NCBI GenBank assembly: GCA_021800645.1
Contig: JAJYYT010000021.1
Span: forward strand, 1 to 12,636
From: Actinomycetes bacterium
GTDB taxonomy: Bacteria > Actinomycetota > Acidimicrobiia > Acidimicrobiales > RAAP-2
Reading direction: 5' to 3'
DNA: 12,636 bases
Position 1 is the first letter of the stretch. Every line of letters begins with the position of its first letter. Of this stretch, positions 7,056-12,259 are shown one piece after another. A model generated the notes under the pieces. It was given only the letters and a program-made list of their open reading frames with translations, made no database searches and was not told the origin of the DNA. The translations under genes and the position numbers were made by a program.

Positions 7056-8465
7056 ATGGCGTTCGACGTCGCCAAGGTGCTCCAGGAGCGCCACGGCGAG
7101 AATTTCACGCTGCACAACGAGTACCTCAACCCGCAGCTCGCCCGAGTCCTCAAGACCCTCGGCTTCGACCGGTTCTACGTCAGAGCGGAAGGCTGTTACC
7201 TCTACGACGACAAGGGTGACCGCTATCTCGACCTCCTCGCTGGCTTCGGGGTCTACGCCCTCGGCCGTGGCCACCCCGCGTTGAAGAAGGCGCTGCACCA
7301 GGCCATCGACCTCGACCTGCCCAACATGGTGCAGCTCGACTGTGCGCTCCTGCCAGGGGTGCTCGCAGAGTCTCTCGTCGCCCGCGCTCACGACGGCCTC
7401 CGCAAGGTCTACTTCTGCAACTCGGGCACCGAGGCCACCGAAGCGGCGATCAAGTTCGCACGTCGGGCGACCGGCCGCCCGCGCGTCGTGTTCTGCGACC
7501 ACGCATTCCACGGGCTCACCACCGGCTCGCTCGCCCTCAACGGCGGCAAGGAGTTCAAAGAGGGGTTCGGCGCCCTCCTTCCGGGCGCGACGCAGGTCCC
7601 CTTCGGCGACGCCTCGGCGCTCGCGAGAGAGCTGCGCAGCGGCGACGTCGCGGCCTTCGTGGTCGAGCCGATCCAGGGCAAGGGGGTGAACGTCGCCCCG
7701 GACGACTACTGGCGCGCCGCCCAGGACCTGTGCCGGAAGCACGGCACGCTCTTGGTGGCCGACGAGGTCCAGGTGGGCATGGGCCGGACCGGGAAGTTCT
7801 TCGCCCACGAGCACTACGGGCTCGAGCCCGACATCGTGACGCTCTCCAAGGCGCTCTCGGGCGGCTACGTCCCTGTCGGTGCGGTGCTGTGCACCGAGAA
7901 GGTCTACATGAGCGTCTACAGCTCGATCGAGCGAGCCATGGTGCACTCGACCACGTTCGGCAGGAACCAGCTGGCGATGGTCGCCGGCCTGGCGACCCTC
8001 GACGTCTTCGAAGAAGAGCACATCGTGGAGCGGGCTAGGACGACGGGCGAAGCCTTCGCGGCGGCGCTCGCTCCGCTCGTCGAGCGTTACGAGATGCTCC
8101 ATGCAGTGCGCGGAAAGGGGCTCATCATCGGCCTCGTCTTCGGCAAGCCCGAGTCGCGCGCGCTGCGCATGCGGTGGAACGCGCTCGAGGCGCTCCGCAC
8201 GGCGCTCTTCTCGCAAATGGTTGTGGTCCCGCTGTTCCACCGCCACCGGATCCTCACCCAGGTCGCGGCCGACAACATGAACGTCATCAAGCTGCTGCCT
8301 CCGCTGATCGCAGGGCCCGAAGAAGTGGACTACTTCGTGTCGGCGCTCGACGACGTGCTCCGCGACGCGCACCGCGGCTCCGGTCTCCTCATGGAGTTCG
8401 GTACCACGATGGCCAGGAGCGCTCTCAGGCGCAAGGGGTCGAAGCCGGTGATGGCACCCGCGTGA
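7056..8465 (+). CDS. Class III (PLP-dependent) aminotransferase, possibly HpnO-like
   Basis: A 469-residue fold-type I, class III (ornithine/acetylornithine-like) aminotransferase. Seen: SGTEATEAAIKFAR (123-136) for phosphate binding, CDHAFHGLT (147-155), VVEPIQGKG (202-210), ADEVQVGMGRTGKFFA (235-250) with the cofactor-binding Asp236, and LSKALSGGYVPVGAVL (263-278) with the Schiff-base Lys265. The C-terminal block VVVPLFHRHRILTQVAADNMNVIKLLPPL suggests a subfamily distinct from housekeeping ArgD. The start is ATG 7056, with GGAGG four bases upstream. It is directly followed, with a 4-base overlap, by an HpnA-like epimerase gene. HpnO, a class III aminotransferase of aminobacteriohopanetriol synthesis, is therefore one possibility. 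No squalene-hopene cyclase is in the window, so substrate and pathway are unproven. It is probably controlled by the divergent IclR gene. Confidence 0.9.
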   Translation: MAFDVAKVLQERHGENFTLHNEYLNPQLARVLKTLGFDRFYVRAEGCYLYDDKGDRYLDLLAGFGVYALGRGHPALKKALHQAIDLDLPNMVQLDCALLPGVLAESLVARAHDGLRKVYFCNSGTEATEAAIKFARRATGRPRVVFCDHAFHGLTTGSLALNGGKEFKEGFGALLPGATQVPFGDASALARELRSGDVAAFVVEPIQGKGVNVAPDDYWRAAQDLCRKHGTLLVADEVQVGMGRTGKFFAHEHYGLEPDIVTLSKALSGGYVPVGAVLCTEKVYMSVYSSIERAMVHSTTFGRNQLAMVAGLATLDVFEEEHIVERARTTGEAFAAALAPLVERYEMLHAVRGKGLIIGLVFGKPESRALRMRWNALEALRTALFSQMVVVPLFHRHRILTQVAADNMNVIKLLPPLIAGPEEVDYFVSALDDVLRDAHRGSGLLMEFGTTMARSALRRKGSKPVMAPA

Positions 8466-9586
8466 GCGCCGGGGCCGGGCGGAGGGATCGTCAGGTTCCG
8501 CCGAAGGCGCCCGCCGTGACGATCGCGGCGGGCGACCGCATCGCGGTCACCGGGGCGGCCGGCTTCATCGGCTCGGCGATCACCCGCCGGCTCCTCGAGC
8601 GCGGGGCATCGGTGGTCGCTCTCGCCGAGCCCGCCGGCGACCGGCGAAACCTCCACGGGCTCGGTGTCGACGTGCGGCCCGCGGACGTGTGCGACCTCGG
8701 CTCGGTGCGCCGAGCCCTGGAGGGTGCCAGGTTCGTCTTCCATGCGGCTGCCGTCTACGGCTTCTGGGCGAAGGACCCGTCGGTCTTCTACAAGGTGAAC
8801 GTCGAGGGCACGCGCAACGTCCTGCGGGCCGCCGCCGAGGTGGGGGCCGAGCGCATCGTGTACACGAGCACGGTCGGGACGCTCGGGCTCGACAAGTCGC
8901 AAAAGCTGCCGGCGACCGAGGAGAGCGTGGCGGACGTCTCACACCTCTTCGGCCACTACAAGCGGTCCAAGTACGTGGCGGAGCACGAGGTGCTCCGCGC
9001 CGCTGCGCAGGGCGTCCCTGTGAGCCTCGTGCTGCCGACCTTCCCGCTCGGGCCGCGAGACCACCGGCCGACCCCGACGGGGAAGGTCGTCGTCGACTTC
9101 CTCAACGGGAGGATCCCGGCCTACGTCGAGACCGCGATGAACGTGGCGCACGTCGACGACCTCGCCGCCGGGCACCTCCTCGCGCTCGAGCGGGGCCGGG
9201 TGGGACGGAGCTACATCGTGGGAGGTGAGAACCTCGCCATGCGCGAGCTCCTGAGCCTGCTGGCCGAGGTCACCGGCCTCCCGCCGGTGACGGTCCGGCT
9301 CCCGACGCTCGTCGCGTTCGCCGCGGGGCTCCTCTCCGAGACCGTCGAGGGGAAGGTGCTCGGACGCCACCCCTCGGTGCCCTTGGAGGCGGCCCGGATG
9401 TCGTCCACGATGATGGTCTTCGACGACGCCCGTGCACGCCGGGAGCTCGGCTACGTCTCCCGGCCGGCACAGGAAGCCGTCGAGGACTCGGTCCGGTGGT
9501 TCGTGGACAACGGGTACGTCGTGCCGGGACGGCGGCGGCGGATCTCCTTGTCCTCGGAGCACTCCGGATCAGTAGAATTCGTCTGA
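8462..9586 (+). CDS. HpnA-like NAD-dependent epimerase/dehydratase (extended SDR)
   Basis: A 374-residue extended short-chain dehydrogenase. Seen: the nucleotide-binding motif VTGAAGFIGSAI (29-40), FHAAAVYGFWAKDP, NVEGTRNVLRAA, VYTSTVGTLGL with the catalytic Ser/Thr region, and GHYKRSKYVAE supplying the YxxxK pair. The blocks GPRDHRPTPTGKVVVDFL, GRIPAYVETAMNVAHVDDLAAGHLLALERGR and YIVGGENLAMRELL closely resemble the 'hopanoid-associated sugar epimerase' HpnA, which acts on membrane-bound hopanoid intermediates in hopanoid clusters. The GTG at 8462 overlaps the aminotransferase stop as GTGA, a coupling also used elsewhere in this window. GTG 8516 in frame, with GAAGG 9 nt upstream, would drop 18 non-conserved residues and is a fair alternative. 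The C-terminal tail (GRRRRISLSSEHSGS) is short and basic. No hopanoid cyclase gene is visible. Confidence 0.85.
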   Translation: MSAGAGRRDRQVPPKAPAVTIAAGDRIAVTGAAGFIGSAITRRLLERGASVVALAEPAGDRRNLHGLGVDVRPADVCDLGSVRRALEGARFVFHAAAVYGFWAKDPSVFYKVNVEGTRNVLRAAAEVGAERIVYTSTVGTLGLDKSQKLPATEESVADVSHLFGHYKRSKYVAEHEVLRAAAQGVPVSLVLPTFPLGPRDHRPTPTGKVVVDFLNGRIPAYVETAMNVAHVDDLAAGHLLALERGRVGRSYIVGGENLAMRELLSLLAEVTGLPPVTVRLPTLVAFAAGLLSETVEGKVLGRHPSVPLEAARMSSTMMVFDDARARRELGYVSRPAQEAVEDSVRWFVDNGYVVPGRRRRISLSSEHSGSVEFV

Positions 9587-9617
9587 CCTCGACCACATGC
9601 GAACCGCGTGAGGACCA

Positions 9618-9929
9618 GTGACGCCGCTCTCCTTCCCAGACGTTGAGATCCGACAGCGGTCCGACGAAGGCGTCGACGACCAGCTCCGCGAGCTCTTCGG
9701 CAAGGACTTCGCCGTGATCATCATGGACAGCGACTTCACGACCTTCGACGAGGTGGAGCGTGCATGCATCGCGCTCTTCGGCTACACGCGCCCCGAGGCA
9801 GAGATGCTGTCGATGCGCGTGCACACGACCGGGGAGGCGCTGGCCGCCATCCTGCCGGAGACGGAGGCGCAACAGGCAGTGCGCAAGCTGCGCCAGCGCA
9901 ACGTGCTCGCGCGAGTCGAGAAGGCGTAG
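9618..9929 (+). CDS. ClpS-like adaptor-domain protein with altered N-degron pocket
   Basis: A 103-residue protein whose residues 31-101 follow the ClpS fold pattern: FAVIIMDSDFTTFDEVERACIALFGY, then AEMLSMRVHTTGEALAAILPETEAQQAVRKLRQ, then LARVEKA. ClpS delivers N-end-rule substrates to the ClpA/ClpC unfoldase. By-eye alignment to E. coli ClpS puts Asp37-Ser38-Asp39 at the Asn34-Asp35-Asp36 positions and Phe43 at the Met40 position, while the His of the VH motif (His69) is kept. It may therefore recognise different termini or no N-degron. The GTG at 9618 has GAGG four bases upstream. The gene lies 31 bp after the HpnA-like gene and 41 bp before the CBS gene, in the same direction, so it is probably co-transcribed. 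It may be a second ClpS paralogue beside a canonical one elsewhere; this cannot be tested here. Confidence 0.72.
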   Translation: MTPLSFPDVEIRQRSDEGVDDQLRELFGKDFAVIIMDSDFTTFDEVERACIALFGYTRPEAEMLSMRVHTTGEALAAILPETEAQQAVRKLRQRNVLARVEKA

Positions 9930-9970
9930 GGGAGGGCGGCTCCCGGTGGAAATTGCGAGGTGGAGGCGGC

Positions 9971-10402
9971 ATGCGGATCGGTGACATCCTCGAGCGCAAG
10001 GGGACGGAGGTCGCCACGATCGACGGAGGCGCGAGCGTGCAGGAAGCGGTCGCACAGCTCGCGCACCACGGGATCGGTGCTCTCGTCGTCTCCGCGGACG
10101 GCGCGCACATCGACGGGATCGTGTCCGAGCGCGACATCGTCCGACACCTTCATGGTCACAGCAAGGACCTTCTCGACCGTGCCGTACGGGACATCATGTC
10201 CGCGCCGGTCCACACGGTCGGTCTCGACGACGAGGTCGGCGCCGTGATGACGACGATGACCAACGAGCGGATCCGTCACCTGCCTGTCACCAGGGACTCG
10301 GTGCTGGTGGGCATCGTGAGCATCGGTGACGTGGTCAAGCACACCATCGAGCAGCTCCAGCTGGACCGCAAGCTGCTCGAGGAGTACATCACCGCGCGCT
10401 GA
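9971..10402 (+). CDS. Protein with two CBS domains (adenine-nucleotide sensor)
   Basis: A 143-residue protein made almost entirely of a CBS pair (Bateman module). The first CBS spans about residues 10-62 (VQEAVAQLAHHGIGALVVSADGAHIDGIVSERDIVRHL) and the second about 74-130 (DIMSAPVHTVGLDDEVGAVMTTMTNERIRHLPVTRDSVLVGIVSIGDVVKH). A charged C-terminal helix (QLQLDRKLLEEYI) follows. Such stand-alone pairs usually dimerise and bind AMP, ATP, NAD(H) or SAM as regulatory ligands. The SERD and SIGD turns have the Ser/Thr and Asp typical of ribose and phosphate contacts. The ATG at 9971 has GGAGG (9962-9966) four bases upstream; longer in-frame openings read into the preceding gene and have no domain. 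It is last in the apparent aminotransferase/HpnA/ClpS-like operon and convergent with hsp20. No partner enzyme can be assigned. Confidence 0.88.
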   Translation: MRIGDILERKGTEVATIDGGASVQEAVAQLAHHGIGALVVSADGAHIDGIVSERDIVRHLHGHSKDLLDRAVRDIMSAPVHTVGLDDEVGAVMTTMTNERIRHLPVTRDSVLVGIVSIGDVVKHTIEQLQLDRKLLEEYITAR

Positions 10403-10415
10403 GCACCCGCAGGGC

Positions 10416-10437
10416 CTCTGCAGTTGCGCCCGCAGAG
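10416..10437. other. Short inverted repeat after the CBS gene
   Basis: CTCTGC (10416-10421) pairs with GCAGAG (10432-10437) across a 10-nt loop, starting 14 bp after the CBS stop. There is no T tract. The octamer CTCTGCAG also recurs directly at 10438-10445, leading into the tandem repeat. It may be a weak transcript-end structure; the larger hairpin at 10541 is the better terminator. Confidence 0.35.
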
Positions 10438-10439
10438 CT

Positions 10440-10510
10440 CTGCAGCTACGGGGACCTGCAGCTACGGGGACCGCAGCTACGCGTACCTGCAGCTACGGGG
10501 ACCTGCAGCT
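10440..10510. repeat. Tandem array of a 16-bp unit, about 4.5 copies
   Basis: The unit is CTGCAGCTACGGGGAC. Copies 1 (10440-10455), 2 (10456-10471) and 4 (10487-10502) are identical. Copy 3 (10472-10486) is 15 bp and degenerate (CGCAGCTACGCGTAC). A half copy (CTGCAGCT) ends at 10510. Each full unit begins with the palindrome CTGCAG. The array lies in the non-coding gap between the convergent CBS and hsp20 genes. No conserved reading frame crosses it, so it is probably a minisatellite-like repeat; a role in transcript ends or protein binding is possible. Confidence 0.85.
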
Positions 10511-10540
10511 CGCGCGCCGGCCGTTCGCCCGCCTGCGCGG

Positions 10541-10573
10541 CGACGGCTCCGGGCGTCGCGTCCGGAGCCGTCG
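10541..10573. terminator. Strong GC hairpin, probable bidirectional terminator
   Basis: CGACGGCTCCGG (10541-10552) is exactly complementary to CCGGAGCCGTCG (10562-10573) around a 9-nt loop, giving a perfect 12-bp stem. It sits between the convergent CBS gene (ends 10402) and hsp20 (ends 10599), where it could stop transcripts from either side. No U tract follows on either strand. Intrinsic terminators lacking a U tract have been proposed in actinobacteria, but their efficiency is debated. Confidence 0.75.
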
Positions 10574-10598
10574 ATCCGTGCGGCTGGCGACGCCGGTT

Positions 10599-11036
10599 TC
10601 AAGCGGGGATGGACTGCCTCTCGTGCTGCGTCGAGATCTCGATGCGACGCGGCTTCGCGTGCGCAGCCACCGGGATCGTGAGCGTCAGCACTCCTGCCTC
10701 GTAGTTCGCTTGGATACGATCGACGTCGAGGTTGTCGCCAAGGAACATCTGGCGGGAGAACGAGCCGAAGGGCCGCTCTGCGACGAGCGTCTCCACTCCC
10801 TCGTTCGTCTCGGGGGAGGGGCGCTCCGCCTTCACGGTGAGGACGTTGTCTTCGACCGTGACCTCGATCGCCTCGCTCTGCACGCCGGGCAGGTCGATCT
10901 GGACGAGGAAGACGTCCCCCTTGCGGAAGGCGTCCATGGGCATCGAGACCGCGCCCGACCTCACCCTTCCGTCACTCCAAAGCTGCTGTGCCACCCGATC
11001 CAGCTCCCGGAACGGATCGCTTCTCACAAGAGCCAT
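10599..11036 (-). CDS. Small heat-shock protein, Hsp20/alpha-crystallin family
   Basis: A 145-residue ATP-independent holdase chaperone of the cytoplasm. Seen: a short N-terminal arm (MALVRSDPFRELDRVAQQLW), an alpha-crystallin domain from about 32 to 127 (MPMDAFRKGDVFLVQIDLPGV, IEVTVEDNVLTVKAER, FGSFSRQMFLGDNLDVDRIQANYEAGVLTLTIPV), and a C-terminal tail with the IxI motif IEI (132-134) that drives oligomer assembly. All hallmark blocks are present and the length is normal. ATG at 11036 is chosen over the in-frame upstream start at 11060 because AGGAGGT lies 7 nt before it and family members begin M-x-L-x-R-x-D-P. A perfect CIRCE element overlapping a promoter lies upstream, so the HrcA repressor probably controls it. 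Transcription is convergent with the CBS gene. Confidence 0.95.
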   Translation of the reverse strand: MALVRSDPFRELDRVAQQLWSDGRVRSGAVSMPMDAFRKGDVFLVQIDLPGVQSEAIEVTVEDNVLTVKAERPSPETNEGVETLVAERPFGSFSRQMFLGDNLDVDRIQANYEAGVLTLTIPVAAHAKPRRIEISTQHERQSIPA

Positions 11037-11084
11037 GTCCAACACCTCCTGCCAACACAAGGCCCGTTGCGCACGGACCTGTCA

Positions 11085-11166
11085 CCGCTTCGCACCTCAC
11101 CGCCTCGCAGAATCCGCTTCGCACCTTTGCGGCCTCCGCGGCACTCCGCGCTCTCCGCGGCACTCC
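11085..11166. repeat. Two pairs of direct repeats in the hsp20 5' leader
   Basis: CCGCTTCGCACCT occurs at 11085-11097 and 11114-11126, 29 bp apart. CTCCGCGGCACTCC occurs at 11134-11147 and 11153-11166, 19 bp apart. Both pairs lie between the hsp20 start codon and the CIRCE-linked promoter, so they would be in an mRNA leader of about 125 nt. I see no riboswitch, known RNA thermometer or small ORF with a good ribosome-binding site. Confidence 0.7.
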
Positions 11167-11168
11167 CA

Positions 11169-11198
11169 AGATTAGCACTCGCGGGCCGAGAGTGCTAA
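11169..11198 (-). promoter_or_regulatory. Candidate hsp20 promoter overlapping CIRCE
   Basis: On the minus strand TTAGCA (11198-11193, inside the CIRCE arm) could be the -35 and TAATCT (11174-11169) the -10, with an 18-bp spacer. Transcription would begin near 11162. The equivalent plus-strand arrangement gives TAACGC, a poorer -10, so the site favours hsp20. HrcA bound at CIRCE would cover both hexamers. Confidence 0.6.
11172..11198. promoter_or_regulatory. CIRCE operator (HrcA-binding site)
   Basis: TTAGCACTC (11172-11180), a 9-bp spacer, and GAGTGCTAA (11190-11198) form a perfect match to the CIRCE consensus, with no mismatch in either arm. HrcA represses at CIRCE under normal growth and releases on heat shock. 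The site is 136 bp upstream of the hsp20 ATG and about 100 bp upstream of the divergent alpha/beta hydrolase -10 box. It is known best in front of groES-groEL; here the adjacent heat-shock gene is hsp20. Confidence 0.95.
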
Positions 11199-11300
11199 CG
11201 CGTGCCAGAGGGGGGCCGCCGCCGAGCCGTGCATGCGATCGATGGAGGAGGCGCCGCGGGCCTCGGATGAGGGCGGGTACGCGTGTCGATCCGCCCCGGA

Positions 11301-11306
11301 TAGTTT
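11301..11306 (+). promoter_or_regulatory. Candidate -10 box of a leaderless alpha/beta hydrolase promoter
   Basis: TAGTTT is an AT-rich island matching TAnnnT. A 7-nt spacer (GCGGTCG) leads to ATG 11314, so the transcript would begin at the start codon. No Shine-Dalgarno lies before this ATG. No clear -35 is seen at the usual spacing. Confidence 0.55.
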
Positions 11307-11313
11307 GCGGTCG

Positions 11314-12171
11314 ATGTCTGTGCTGCCCGAGCCCGCCGCCGGCGAGCCCGCCTGCCCGACCCGGCGCATCGAGGCGGTGCAGGTGCGGCACGGCGAGCCA
11401 GCTGAGATCGTCTGGCTCGACGAGGACGTGCACGAGAGCGTGATCGGCCACGACGTGCGGGAGCGGCGCTTCGACCTCGTCCGCGAGGGCCGTCGGATCC
11501 CCGCCGTCATCTGGACGCCGGCGCAGGCGGACCCGCCACACCCGCTCGTGCTGCTCGGTCACGGGGGCTCTGGCACCAAGCGCCAGAGTTACATCGTCGC
11601 CATGGCGCGGCGCCTCGTCCGTGACCACGGCATCGCTGCCGCAGCGATCGACGGCCCGGTGCACGGCGACCGGCGGCCGGGCCCGCCCGCCCCGCCGCCG
11701 CTCGTCCTCGCAGAGTTCGCCCAGCTCTGGGCCAACGAGGGTGACGCGATGACCGACGCCATGGTGGCCGATTGGCGGGCGACCCTCGATGCGCTGCAGT
11801 CGCTGCCTGATGTCGGCGACGGACCGGTGGGGTGGTGGGGCGTCTCGATGGGGACGATCATCGGCCTGCCCGCGGTCGCCGCCGACACCCGGTTCAGCGC
11901 CGCGGTGCTGGGACTCATGGGCCTCACCGGTCCGACCAGCGCGCGGATCGCGCGCGACGCGCCACGGGTCCGTTGCCCCGTCCTCTTCCTCGTGCAGTGG
12001 GACGACGCCCTTTTCCCTCACGACGTGGCCGTGGAGCTGTGGGAAGCGCTCGGGTCCACGGGGAAGCAGCTGCTGGCCCATCCCGGTGACCACGGCGACC
12101 TGCCCGCGGAGGCGTTCGAGGCCAGCGCGCAGTTCCTCGCGCACCACCTCGGCGCAGCGAAGCGTCGCTGA
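11314..12171 (+). CDS. Alpha/beta hydrolase (serine hydrolase, dienelactone-hydrolase-like)
   Basis: A 285-residue cytoplasmic serine hydrolase of unknown substrate. Seen: LVLLGHGGSGTKRQ (78-91) forming the oxyanion-hole strand-loop, the nucleophile elbow WWGVSMGTIIG (174-184) with Ser178, LFLVQWDDALFP (225-235) with the acidic residue at Asp230 or 231, and HPGDHGDLP (256-264) with catalytic His260. The triad is therefore complete. The first 60 residues form an N-terminal beta region (VWLDEDVHESVIG, ERRFDLVREGRRIPAVIWTPA) seen in peptidase S9- and dienelactone-hydrolase-like members. ATG 11314 is chosen because a TAGTTT box is exactly 7 nt upstream; in-frame ATGs at 11233 and 11242 would add unlike sequence. 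It is divergent from hsp20 and has no co-directional neighbour, so the context gives no substrate clue. An esterase or acyl-peptidase role is possible. Confidence 0.88.
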   Translation: MSVLPEPAAGEPACPTRRIEAVQVRHGEPAEIVWLDEDVHESVIGHDVRERRFDLVREGRRIPAVIWTPAQADPPHPLVLLGHGGSGTKRQSYIVAMARRLVRDHGIAAAAIDGPVHGDRRPGPPAPPPLVLAEFAQLWANEGDAMTDAMVADWRATLDALQSLPDVGDGPVGWWGVSMGTIIGLPAVAADTRFSAAVLGLMGLTGPTSARIARDAPRVRCPVLFLVQWDDALFPHDVAVELWEALGSTGKQLLAHPGDHGDLPAEAFEASAQFLAHHLGAAKRR

Positions 12172-12259
12172 GCGCGCCGCGAGCGTCAGGGTCACGACCC
12201 TCCGGCCACGCGGCCCGCACTTCGAGACAAGCCACTGACCGGCGGCGGGGATGCCAGCC

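Noticed and set aside
7023..8372. A 449-codon minus-strand open frame under the aminotransferase
   Set aside because: It is antisense to a well-supported enzyme with a good ribosome-binding site, and the translation is His/Arg/Glu/Val-rich without motifs.
8174..8461. An N-terminal extension of the HpnA-like gene back to an ATG inside the aminotransferase gene
   Set aside because: The added residues are an out-of-frame reading of the aminotransferase. The SDR fold begins after 8516, so GTG 8462 or 8516 is the start.
10416..10510. The repeat array near the CBS gene end as a CRISPR array
   Set aside because: Units are 16 bp and contiguous with no unique spacers, and no cas genes are nearby.
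10972..12195. A 407-codon minus-strand open frame spanning the hydrolase, CIRCE and the hsp20 start
   Set aside because: It crosses the CIRCE operator and two real genes, and its translation is low-complexity. It is a by-product of GC-rich third positions.
12188..12201. AGGGT-CACG-ACCCT mini-hairpin after the hydrolase gene
   Set aside because: A 5-bp stem is too short to claim as a terminator without supporting features.
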